Shown here: piece by piece, positions 12,001-22,610 of the stretch
Layout of the letters: every line of letters begins with the position of its first letter
Numbering within the stretch: position 1 is the first letter of the stretch
Origin: Porpolomopsis calyptriformis
Lineage: Eukaryota; Basidiomycota; Agaricomycetes; Agaricales; Hygrophoraceae
DNA: 64,000 nt
NCBI GenBank assembly: GCA_951640195.1
Contig: OX621165.1
Location: 372,001-436,000 of the forward strand
Direction of reading: 5' to 3'
The notes under the pieces: model-generated
Told to the model about the DNA's origin: nothing
Seen by the model: the letters and a program-made list of their open reading frames with translations, nothing else
Database searches by the model: none
Position numbers and translations under genes: made by a program

Positions 12001-13054
12001 GAATGCACAGCATTGGAGCTGCTTGATCGGTTTGCACCGATTCCCACCATCCAGTGCGCATGTACTGTGCGATCTTTGCCATAAGCTGAGGCTTTAGCAA
12101 GTCCAGACATCTCGGAAGGTAATAATTGTACTTCTTATCTTCGTCGATAAGAGGTATGTGGTGATTGACACCACGTACCGGAGGTAATTCCTCGGGTACT
12201 CTGTGCATGATATCTTGGCACGCTTCGATCCATTTGGCTCAAAGGCGAGGTCTGTCCTCATGTGTTAGGGATGTTTCGGTCCTTTCATTCGGTTGAACAA
12301 TTTGAGCTACACTCAGTAGCATCTTTTCATTAGACCCGGTAGGGGTACTCTCTTTTATTTTCTTTGTGTTTGCGTCTGAACACCTTTTTCTTGAAAACTC
12401 CTTGACAAACTCTTTTGGTTTGTCTGTTTCTATGATGCCCTGTCTGGACGTCTTCCCTGCAGAACCTTTCGGTTCTGCGTCTGCTAGTCATTCAGCAGAC
12501 CTTTGTTCAGTTCGTTGCAGCGATTGTCTGCACACAATTTTATCATTTTCCTCCCCTTCAGTTAGAGCGGGAGCGGCTACCCTGTGGACCATTATTTGGT
12601 TTGCGCTAGGCTCTAGCGTAATTTCGAATTCACGCATGAATCCGATGCCAATTATAGCGTCGAATCTGTCAATATTTACAATATCGAAATAGTATTTCTT
12701 AGCAATACTTTCATATCGCACGGGACAGTAAGTACCGTAGTTAATCCGCGATCTGCTACCGCGGCATCCTAGTTGGATCGGAACAGGGTCCTTCAACTGA
12801 TATATCTTCAAATTTGCGACTCTCACAAATTCTGGGCTAATGGCATCAGAAGTGCTGCCTGTATCGAACATTACAACGGCTATGAGGCTGTTTAATTCCA
12901 TGCGAGCCACTAAAGGCCTTACTTTCGTGCTCAGTTTCGCTGGGCGGTCCTGCTGTCTGCTGGACTTACGAATCCATGGTTTAGGTTGAGTGTCCTCTTT
13001 GAACACTTGTTCGTCGTTTATAGATGTTATCAATTCACGAGTATGGTTACTCAT
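9045..13054 (-). pseudogene. pol: Element C pol: protease, RT, RNase H, integrase, chromodomain-like end
   Basis: One long minus frame continues from gag. The protease begins near 12900 (AVVMFDTGSTSD). RT starts near 12150 and contains the AYLDDLFVYS box near 11670. RNase H lies around 11230-10750 (ICDASIHGVGAMYG, then a TDHQALEFF motif). Integrase spans about 10660-9400, with the zinc-binding end (CKSCQ) near 10220, MDFIGPFP near 10130, SDRDSKF near 9950 and FHPQTDGATE near 9850. The last 90 residues (LELEVRWNLGDTTWEP) look like a divergent chromodomain. Breaks include a frameshift at about 10225 and TGA or TAA codons at 12488, 11834, 11111, 10274, 9843 and 9360. It is a different Ty3/gypsy lineage from A/B and J. 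No LTR pair could be found for it. Confidence 0.88.
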
Positions 13055-13057
13055 TTC

Positions 13058-15633
13058 TCAGATTGAACGTATCTGTTCATTGACGATGTTATTGTCATCT
13101 TCCTCTTGTGAGTACTCCTCATACTCATCATATTCTTGGAGGTGATACTCTTCACCTTGTGATGTATACTGCGATCCTTGTAAAGGATCATCCTCTTCTT
13201 CCTCAACTACGATTCTGTAGTTGTGGTGAGGCTCGTCTGCCTCTTGGTCATTCTCGTCGATAGCGTCTTCTGCTACCGTTTTGAATGCATCCTCCCCTTC
13301 TTGGATTGCTGCCATTTGGGGCTTCCCAAAATTGGGACATTTCGGATCAGTTGCATAATGGCCAAATTTGCCACATGCGTAGCATTTCACACCAGACGAT
13401 CCCATCTAGTTCCTATTATGTGCCGGCACCTGCGGCGTCAGTTTACTTCCAGAACCGCTAGGTCTATTTGGCGGTAGTCTGTAAGGCTGACGGTTGTCAG
13501 TCGGTCTATACAGTTGGTATGGACCTCTTTTGTTAGCGTACTTATTGTACGCTGGCTTCAAGTACGACGGCGTCTCTTTATTCGTCGTCTGATTTGTTGG
13601 TGGCCGCATATTCGTGGTTGCTTTCGGCTGACTGGTTACTCCAGATGTCACCTTGCGTCGCTCATCATAGCGATGCTTTATTCGAATGCTCTCTTCGACA
13701 CGTCGAGCAACTTTGAGGATCGTCTCAAGTGACGAGGTTTCAGCAGTAATGCCTTTCTGGACAACTGTGTCAGTTATCCTTGCAGGTAGACCCAATAGCA
13801 ATTGGGTTTTAAACGTATATGAGTCAGGCTCGTGTATCATACGACCTGCATACCTCTCAAGGTCGTAGAAGAATCCTGAGACACCACCTTCCGTGGTGTA
13901 CTTTCTCGAATAGAATTTCGTCGTAGCATCCTGTATGGATGCCTCATGAATGAACCAGTCGTACAATCCGGTGATAACCTCTTTGAATGTCCATTGGTGT
14001 TTCTGCCTAGACACGCTGTCGACATTGTCGTTGAACCATTGTCTTGCTTTGTCTGCAAGATAAATAGCTGTTAAAGCGATACGCTCTGGCTCAGCATTAG
14101 GTCCAGTGTAGTTGGACAATTTCAACCATCTCAAGAATGATTGAAGCCACCCATCAAATTTCTCAATGTCCTCCTCACTGCTATACTCTTTTGGAGTAGG
14201 CAGTTTAGGAGATGAGGTTCGGAGACTAGATAGGTTTCCTTTCAGTGGTTTGCCCACTTGTTTATCAATTAATTTATGATATTTACAATGAATATCTCTG
14301 AGGTAATCAGAGCGTCAATCTTTCCCCTCATATCTATGAGGTTTACGGCTATGACTTCTGTGTTGTTTTGTTGTTTTTGACATCTGTTTAGACGTTCTCT
14401 TACTACCATGTCCGGTAGCGTCGGATGGTCGATTCCTTGACTGGTCACTTCCAGTGTCCATTGTTTCACTACGATCGGACTCATCATCAGAAGATGATCC
14501 TTGATCTGGGTCGTCTGAATCACCGTCGTCTGACTGGTGATACTGCCTTCTATCTGAGGGCAGCCTGCAGTCTCGTTTGGACCACTCATTTTGTCCTTCT
14601 GCCCATAAATCTATGGTTTCTCCAGAAGCGTCGAAGGTGATACCTTGATTGTCCAGGCCGGATCTTCCGGTTTCACGGATGTCGCCATTTCTCAATCTTT
14701 GGATGGCCCTCTATCCTTGAGTGTGAATGTTACCAGTCTCAAGGCCGCTTCATTTTCTTGTTCGAACGATCTGTTCCGGTCATTCTTTTTCTTACTTCCA
14801 TGTCGATGTTTATCGACTCGATCAGCTGCGGCTCGCCGTCTCTGATAGACGGAACTCACCTCGTCTTCTTGTCGAGGACGGTGAAGCTCAGCTTCTGCTT
14901 GTTGCAGAAGTTCATCTTCCTCGTCCCTATCTGGACGAATGGTTGTATCCGTCTTATTTCGATGGGTGTTGTCGCTATTCTTACACACCATAACCTTGTT
15001 AAGGTCATTAGCTAGCCTCATGAATTCATCATGACTAATTCCGCCCGTTCTCGTCTGAACGAGTGCATTGACCCTATCAACTACATCAGAGAGCATCTTG
15101 CTCAGTGCCTCGCGGTTCTGCGGGCACTTTTCTTTTCGTCTCTTAGTACGTGTCACAGTCGACATCTGACTGGGTGTGGGCGATGGGTCTCGTCGCTCAT
15201 ATTGATCATCTATTTCATCACGCTGTAATAGATTTAACATTTGATGAACGTATTCTCGTTCATTCAGGTTTTGTGATGAGGAAGGGACTCCTGTCCTCGT
15301 TTGACCCTCAGTGAGGGTGTGTATTAACGTATCGAGCGTTGGGTCGATTGTCATACTTACACGCCGACTTGTCGTCGGTGACGACTCCTCTCTTTCCGTA
15401 AGTTGGGAACTGCCATCATCTAAGTTGGCACGATGTCTTCATTCACTCTGGGGTGAATTTACGGCCGACGCTGGCCGTCTCTGGGTGTCGCTGAGGTCAT
15501 GACATGGCATGCCGGAATCAGCAATGGTGCTCGTCTGCGCCATTCCCAGGTCGTCGTCATCAGGCAGTTTGCCTTGCGAGTTGCGCGCCATTGAGGCCCA
15601 CGTGATTCGAGTCTTTGTGTGGGTCTTCATCAT
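13058..15633 (-). pseudogene. gag: Element C gag, fused in frame to pol
   Basis: The frame begins at a candidate ATG near 15633 (another in-frame ATG at 15591) and shows long charged, Ser/Asp/Arg-rich N-terminal sequence. A retrotransposon gag capsid domain follows (about 14180-13800, ARQWFNDNVDSV and WTFKEVITGLYDWF), then a Pro/Asn/Tyr-rich linker and a zinc-knuckle-like CYACGKFGHYATDPKC at about 13380. Acidic sequence leads into the protease. Interruptions are TGA 15439, a 1-bp frameshift at about 14692, TGA 14315, TAG 13406 and TGA 13058. Gag and pol share one frame, unlike A/B and J, so the intact ancestor probably made one polyprotein of about 2,200 residues. Confidence 0.8.
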
Positions 15634-16289
15634 TGATGGAGGCCGTGTCGTCGACAGGGAGGCTTTTTCAATCAAAGTTGATTTACACAGATATTCCACA
15701 ATTTCTTGTGGATGTGCAAAAAAGTGTAAGGATTGGGGATAAGTTATCACACTTTGCTCAATACCAGGATATGCACAGAACCAATGTATTGGGGCAATCT
15801 GGTATAAGCGGGAGTGGGATGTAAACTTATTGTTTACCTAAGCGTAACCAGTACTTAAGGTATCCGGTACAAATATGTACAAACACAGCACGGTGGCTGT
15901 ATGTAACATATCTGTTACAACTATGGTGTTACGACGTCTGATGAAGATTGGTTGCTGGGAGATTAGCAGCGACAGTTTCTGTCTAGTTGAAGGCTTGTTT
16001 ACTTTTACTCATCTTTCGTGCACATAGTGGCAAGGTCCTTTACAAATTTGTTGAGAAGCTAATGATATATCGCTGATAGCTACGTGTATATATACATGTG
16101 CACAGTGGTGGGATTCAATGACGGAAATCTTCTCAGTTATCGCTCTGCGGTATTACTTCATCCGACTACACTTATTGGAGAAATATTAATCATCATCATA
16201 ACTGTTGAACGTCTGCTACGTGCTGATCAAATGTTGATTAGTGAGGTCCTTGTAAGCCTCAAAAAGACATTCGTTCTTCTTCTCCCTTA
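15634..16289. other. Gene-free stretch between element C and Plavaka D
   Basis: No supported gene. It is AT-rich, with a TATATATACATG stretch near 16087. It should contain the 5' LTR of element C and the left end of Plavaka D, but I could not define either boundary by eye. Confidence 0.4.
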
Positions 16290-19200
16290 ATGACATTTCT
16301 CTGCAGCGCTCCGTGTGACCGCAGCTTTCCTCAGCGATCTGGGCTTATCCAGCATCAAGCCAAATGCACTATTCACCAGAGGGTCGCAGCCCTGACTGTG
16401 GCCCAATGGAAAGAGGTAGTACTTAAACGGAAGGCCTGTCAAGCGATGGGTAATGGTGTCGCGAAAAAACGTAGAGGAGATTGTGAACCAGCTCAGATGA
16501 GTTAGTCTGTCTCGACGACGAGTCTATTAAAGCCTCTGGTAATTTAGGCTTCTACATCTGATAACTGTGTGACATCACTGCCTTCAGTTTCTACGACCAC
16601 TGCCAAGCAACCCCCAGTAGAGCTCGAACACATCTCTCACCTCCCATCACCCAGACTCACAGCATCCAGAAGACCTGAACAACTGTATCAACTTCCAGCA
16701 AGATTTCGGGACCTCCTCCCTGAAGGTCCAGTCCCAGTGACTGTCAAGAAAACACCACCACCATCGACTATTCGACAGGTCGTACTACACGTCAAAGACA
16801 CCATTCGCACTACTCTCAATGTCTTTGGACTTTTCCGAGAATACCCGCACAGACCCTCTTATGATCCTGATGCTTACGTCCCTCTCAACAACTTATCGAA
16901 TGTTCCACATCTACATGAAAATATCTGCAATAAAGAATCATCAGCCACTGATACTTCCCCACTATGGCCCTTTGCCAATATGTCAATATACTGCATTATG
17001 CAGTGGATGAACACTGGCAGTTCAATGAAATCTGTCGGAGAAGTGAATCACTTAGCTACTGATGTCCTGATGCAACCAGATTTCCATACCGAGGATCTCA
17101 AGGGTTTCAACGCACAAAAGGAGAATGATCGATTTGATCAGTCGGAAACTGTGATAGATGAAAGCCTCTTTGGGAGAGATGGGTGGAAGGAAGTGGAAGT
17201 TGATATCACAGTTCCGTTGGGCATCAAGGACTCTTCAGGGAAAGGCTGTTGTTTTAAAGTGCTAGGACTCCAGTGTCGATCACTTGTAGAAGTCATCAAG
17301 GCCGCCTTCTCAGAGCATATGGCTCTCAAATTCCATCTCAGTCCATTCAAGCAGTTCGTCAAACTGGCCGATGGGACGGATACGCGAGTGTATGGGGAAG
17401 TGTTTACCTCTGATGCCTACCTTAAGGCATACAATGACTTGAAGAAACAGCCATTTGAACCAGGCTGTAATCTGGAGAAAGTCATTGCTCCACTCATGTT
17501 TTTTTCGGATTCTACTCATCTCACTAACTTTGGGACGGCGAAAGCTTGGCCGATTTATCTTCACTTCAGTAACTTGTCGAAGTATGATCGGGCAAAGCCA
17601 GGCTTGGGCGCATGCCATCACGTTGCATACATCCCCTCAGTGAGAAATTTCATATCCACATTCCCTATCAATTGGAGATGCTGAGTTAAGATAGCTCCCT
17701 GACAGCATCCATGATTTCATATCAAATCTCAAAGATCACTCCCCCAGCCAAAAGGCTGTGATAATTACTCACTGCCAGTGAGAACTGATGCAAGGTGTTT
17801 GGAGACATCTAATCGATGATGATTTTTTGGCTGCCTATCAGCATAGCTTGGTTGTGCTCTGTGCTGATGGGGTTCAACGTCGGATCTACCCCCACATTTT
17901 CACCTATTCAGCAGACTACCCTGAGAAGTTCATGTCCAGCTATTAAGTTATTGTGTACGAGGCTGACACTTACATGATTAGAGCGCTTATTGCTACTATC
18001 CGCAATAAAGGGACTTGTCCCTGTCCCCGGTGTCTGATTCCACAATCGAGTCTAAACCAATTAGGCACTGTTCTTGACCGAAAGAACCGCAATTTGAAAC
18101 GAAGAATATACTTGATGGATAGTGTTTGCCATGCACGCAATTTTATTTACAGACTTGCCAAACCCATCACAGGCGTAGCTGTCGAAGCCCTACTCTTTTC
18201 TCAGTCGTGGGTCCCTACTATTGCACGTATCTCTTCAAACTTTTCCCCTCTCAATGATGAATGATGACATTACTAGAATGTCTTTGCGGAGAAGCTAGAA
18301 CCCCTTGGGTTTGATTTATTCCCAGCCCTCGTGGTCGATCTGTTACATGAGTTCGAACTTGGCATTTGGAAGACAATATTCACCCATCTCATCAGACTCT
18401 TGAATGTCATATCTCCTGCTGGTGCTGCTGTAGCAATATTAGATTCAAGGTGTGTGCCAGGAAAGTGTAAGCGTCATGCCTTGCATTAATATTCTTCTAT
18501 CCAAGATTTCGGCAAATTCAACCTTTTGGCTGAGATACTATCTGTTAGTTTTCTGGGAATGTCTCAGAGATGAAGAGGCTAGCGGCGTGGGATTTTGAGG
18601 ATATTCTTCAGGCAAGTGTTCACTTAGACAGAATTACCAACACCTGAATGTGTTTAGTGTGCAATTCCTGCTTTTGAGAGCCTTTTCCCAGGACCCGACA
18701 ACGAAATTGTCATGACATTACTCTTCCGGTTGGCACAATGGCATGCTCTTGCCAAATTGCGCATGCACACTGATTTTACGTTGGATGTCATGGACAATGT
18801 GATGGTCAAACTGGGACAACAGATATGCAAGTTTCAGGCCGTAACCTGCAAATCCTTCCAAACCCATGAGCTAGCGTGTGAGGCTCAAGTGCGCACATGC
18901 ATGCAGGGCTACAAGCCAGTGGGTAATGTTCAAAATAACCAATCGCCGTTGAATGTGAATCAAGCAAGACAACAGGCAAAGAGGAAAGATCTCAATATAC
19001 TGACCTACAAATTCCATGCACTTGGTGACTATGTGCAGTCCATACACATGTTTGGGACTATGGATTCATATTCAACTCAGATTGTAAGTGTTATTGCTTA
19101 AACTTCGGTAAAGAAACTAACTCATTTGTGAGATGTAGGGAGAGAGAGAGCATCGTTGTGTCAAACGATATTATACTTGAAGCAACAAATGCCAGGCTGC

Positions 19201-20425
19201 TCAACACATAGTCAAGTATGAGCGCTGTGAGACCTGCCTTCGACGTGCCAAAGCTGCTGCCAAAGCTGCCTCCAACCGACAACATTCTCACCATGTTGGC
19301 ATTGCCAAAAATGACCATCTTCCATACACCAGTGCAGAGATGCATCACCACATTTCCGAGAGCCGGAATCATCCACAAGAGTTCCTCGCTCTCTCTCGTA
19401 AATTTCCTGGAGATCCAGCAACCAAGGTATGATAAACAGCCTGGGTATATAAATGGAAAGACATTCTCACATAATGACAGGATTTCGTGCCTAAACTCAA
19501 AGATCACTTACTTGGGCAACTGCTAGGCATGGATTATAATGGGGACGAATACTCTTTCACAGATGCAGATTGGAATAACATCATTTTTGTTGACAACCGA
19601 TTTTTTTGTGCAAAGGTCCTTCGAATTAACTACACTACCTATGATGTTCGCCGCAATCAAGACTCGATGAACCCCCAAACCCACTGCGATGTAATGGTCA
19701 ACTCTCGCGAGACCAGCGGTGGCCACCCATTCTGGTATGCATGCATTTTAGGTGTCTTTCATACATGCATCCTTCACAAAGGCCCTCACTCCCGCAATCA
19801 CTCAGTTCAAACAATGGAGTTTCTCTGGGTGAGGTGGTTTGGACTTTCACCAGAGTACCTCAATGCGAGGTCAAAGGACACGCGTCTCCCACAAATTGGG
19901 TTCATTCCCGATTCCGATCCATTGGCTTTCGGATTCCTTGATCCATCCCTTGTCATCCAAGGCTGTCATTTGGTCCCCGCTTTCAGTTATGGCCGCACAT
20001 CTGAACTACTCAAGGTCACAAACACAGCTGCATGATGCATCGGAGAAATGGATGATTGGGCTTATTTCTATGTCATGAAGTATATTTTCTCTGTCAGCTG
20101 TCAAACCAATGCTGATTCTTGTACAGCTTTGTTGACAGAGATATGTACATTCGCTGGTGGAGGAGTGGGTCATGGTCATGGCCACTTACTTGACAATCCC
20201 GCAAACAATGATGACCACGAAGTCATTGATGAATCGGATTTTGAAGGCGACCAGGGACTTGGTGATGGAGACGACGAGACGCAAAGAAACAATGATGATA
20301 GTGAAGATGAAGGTGAAGAAGATGTGGACGATGTGGATGAAGAAGAGAATGAGAGTGACTTTGGCCCAGAAGACGGCGGCGATAGCTTCATGACCGCTGA
20401 TGATGATGGTTTCGCAGATTTATAG
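16290..20425 (+). pseudogene. Plavaka (KDZ superfamily) transposase D, decayed
   Basis: The protein starts at ATG 16290 with a C2HC-type zinc finger (CSAPCDRSFPQRSGLIQHQ). A frameshift near 16500 is followed by intron 16539-16587, then a long exon to 17639 containing FGLFREYPHR and the first DDE-region Asp in FFSDSTHLTNFGTAKAWPIY. Intron 17640-17694 follows. FTYSADYPEK near 17920 precedes another intron, then the Cys motif CPCPRC near 18020. The Glu region DLLHEFELGIWK lies near 18350, a WVRWFG motif near 19830, and an acidic C-terminal tail ends at 20425. Damage includes TGA at 17779-17781 (Arg expected) and several later breaks. Intron sites match copy E. KDZ transposases mobilise cut-and-paste DNA elements; terminal inverted repeats were not located. 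Confidence 0.88.
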
Positions 20426-20608
20426 GTTGCACTCTAGTTCCGCAATGAATTTCTTTCAAGTCACATTTACCACGCAAGCAAGGTCTCGTTGACGCCTTCT
20501 ACAAAATCCCACTGCACAACCTAATATACTATCTCCATCAATTACAAGATGGGTCAATCGACTCGCTAAATTGAAGTGAGGCAAGGTATCAAGTGTACGG
20601 TGAGTTTT
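20426..20608 (+). other. Flank interrupted by element B; possible intron donor
   Basis: No complete ORF. Immediately before element B the sequence reads ACGGTGAGTTTT. On the far side (from 27504) it reads GTTTTACTTTG, with a CTTGTAG acceptor-like site at about 27533. Removing B and one GTTTT restores a possible GT-AG intron of about 45 bp. The flanking exons are too short and ambiguous to name. Confidence 0.3.
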
Positions 20609-21019
20609 TGTCACGGTCGTAATTTTCCTTCATTTTCTTTATCTTATCGTATGCAAACCTATCTCTTATCTTGGGATTCCCCCTATTTGTTATCGGGATT
20701 CCCCATTACCTTTCTCCGGGATTCCCTAGGGATTCCCCACTACTTTACCTATATGCGGACACACTTCATTTCCGTTATGTTTCAACCCCTTTATGATTCG
20801 TCATCGATCACGATGACTCATCCTTATCTCTACCTCATGTTATGTCGCACTGACTCACACAGATAAGTAGTCAGTATATAAAGAGTACTTCTGTACGTAT
20901 CAGACCTTAAGTCTGATTCCTCGTTAGCCTACTCATAACAAGGACTTGGAACCATCCTCTATATCTCTTGGGACAGAACACCCGAAGTAAAACGTGTTCC
21001 GAATAACCGGTTTATAACA
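20609..21019 (+). repeat. 5' LTR of element B
   Basis: This 411-bp direct repeat of 27093-27503 has TG/CA ends. It contains tandem GGGATTCCCC-like motifs at about 20690-20740 that could be protein-binding sites, a TATA box at 20875 and the predicted transcript start at 20909. Confidence 0.96.
20875..20919 (+). promoter_or_regulatory. Element B promoter: TATATAAAG and predicted transcript 5' end
   Basis: TATATAAAG lies at 20875-20883. AAGTCTGATTC starts 34 bp later at 20909-20919, at the usual TATA-to-start distance, and is exactly complementary to the primer site at 21021-21031. The start site itself is inferred. Confidence 0.65.
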
Positions 21020-21020
21020 A

Positions 21021-21031
21021 GAATCAGACTT
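21021..21031 (+). promoter_or_regulatory. Self-complementary primer-binding site of element B
   Basis: GAATCAGACTT begins one base after the 5' LTR. It is the perfect 11-nt reverse complement of LTR bases 20909-20919. No TGG-initiated tRNA-type primer site is seen in this position. In Tf1 of fission yeast the first 11 nt of the mRNA fold back to prime reverse transcription; this layout matches that mechanism. Confidence 0.7.
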
Positions 21032-21461
21032 CCTTCTGGTTCTCTCCCACCTGCTTATCCAAACATCCCCATCACTGTGATCATCGACATCACCTCTTTG
21101 CCCCTTACCTACTTCCATCCTGGCTTCTACCGACAACTCAGACGTTGAAGAACATTACGAAGACCCTCTTTCAAGATCGACTTTCTCAGCTACAATTCGG
21201 GATCAAGAACTATCCTTTTCTTCAGTCCTTGAAGAAACGTTAGCTACTCCTACCCCTGCTCCTGCCTCTCTAGGACCACGGGCTCGATCAAGAACAAGAG
21301 GACTCTTCACTTCATCTTCAGCACCAGCAACGAGACCAGTTCATCAATGAACTGCTACCCCACCAGGACGATATGGTTCCCTCTACTCCCAACTTCCCTC
21401 TGCGACACCCACACCAACACCAACAGCTCCAACAACTTCACAACAACTGACATCTACCAAT

Positions 21462-22610
21462 ATGTCAGGAACGTCCGCTAACGCCCCCACCAACCCCCCC
21501 ACCATTGATATTGCGACCTTGGTGGCCACTGTTCGCCAACTCGAACAAACCATCACCCAACAACAACAGCTAATTACCCAGCTCCAGCAACAACAACCCC
21601 AACCTCCTCCACAACCCCAACAGCCTCCTTTGCCTCAACAACCTGCTCCCCCCTCCATCAAGATCGCCAAACCCGATGAATACGACGGGTCTGCTGCCAA
21701 ATGTCTCAACTTCATCCAAGCTTGTCGTCTAGTCCTTGACGACAGCCAATGGTCTGACAGACAGAAAATTACTTATGTCTTGTCGTTTATGAAGATTGGT
21801 GTTGCCCAGTCATGGGCCCGACAACAGACCCAAGAGTTCAAACGTGCTCAGTGGATCAGAGCTGATTACGAGGATTTCATGGAAGAGCTCGAGGAGTGCT
21901 TTGGAGACGTTGATGCGAGAGCGACAGCGCAAGTCAAAATTCAAAAGGTAACCCAAGGACTTTCTACTGTGGACAATTATAACGTATGATTCAGAGCTCT
22001 CGCGGACGAAACTGGATTCAACGATGACGCCCTCAAAGTTTTCTACCGGAACGGCCTCAATCCCGGAATTCTCGAAAAGATCTATGCCCTTGATCCCATC
22101 CCCGCCACCCTTAACGCTTGGAAGCAAAAAGCTTCCGTCTTCGATCGACAATGTCTCGAGCTTGCACTTGAGCGTTGTGCCGCTCCCCGGAGTAACTACT
22201 ATGCTCCCAGGGAAACTGTGGCTCGAACGACGACCCGAACTCCCTCCTCTGCTCCTATCAAACAGGAGACACCTTCCTCATCATCAATATCGCGCGTTCC
22301 GCGAGGCAACTGCTATCGCTGCAGAGAGTCAGGTCATTGGGTGAACAAGTGTCCAAATTCCCCTCTCACCTCTTCTCCGACAGCACATCCATCGAGTAGT
22401 GCCCCTGCCGGACAACGACGAGGAAGACCAACCACAGGGCGAGGTCGAGGACGAAATATTCGAGGAATCGAGACGGAACGAGTCGACAAGGTGGTTTCCC
22501 CAGCTACTACGGAGGAAACTATTCGAGTGGTGGACAACTGCGGGATCGATCGCTGGCCGAAGGAGAGAAAAGCTCAGCTCGTCAAGGAACTGAAAGAACA
22601 GGGTTTTTAA
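21462..22610 (+). pseudogene. gag: Element B gag (one in-frame TGA)
   Basis: The ATG at 21462 (MSGTSANAPTNPP) is chosen because copy A conserves it. An open frame exists upstream to about 21120, but it has no ATG and carries a TGA at 21348-21350 that is shared with copy A. The product has a Gln/Pro-rich segment (residues about 25-65), a capsid-like helical region (about 70-200) with SQWSDRQKITYVLSFMKIG, then a CCHC knuckle (CYRCRESGHWVNKC, near residue 290) and an Arg/Gly-rich basic region. The frame ends TTT TAA at 22605-22610. The single lesion is TGA 21987-21989, where copy A has CGA. An intact version would be about 382 residues. It would form virus-like particles and bind RNA. Confidence 0.92.
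22601..22610 (+). promoter_or_regulatory. Candidate -1 frameshift site at the gag stop
   Basis: Gag ends GGT TTT TAA; the pol frame reads GGG TTT TTA AAG. A Phe codon in the ribosomal P site with the stop next in line could slip back one base and still read TTT. The same GGGTTTTTAA is kept at the gag end of copy A (6491-6500). It does not fit the classical X XXY YYZ heptamer, so this is a proposal. Confidence 0.45.

Noticed and set aside
20157..20393. Separate small genes in the acidic stretch at 20157-20425
   Set aside because: It is the acidic C-terminus of Plavaka D; the alternative frames are by-products of GAT/GAA repeats.
20576..20760. CRISPR-like or satellite array from the repeated GGGATTCCCC motifs
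   Set aside because: Only a few irregular copies within an LTR; eukaryotic context.
21348..21989. Genetic-code change with TGA read as an amino acid
   Set aside because: The TGA codons align with CGA in sister copies and occur only in decayed elements; complete ORFs use standard stops.
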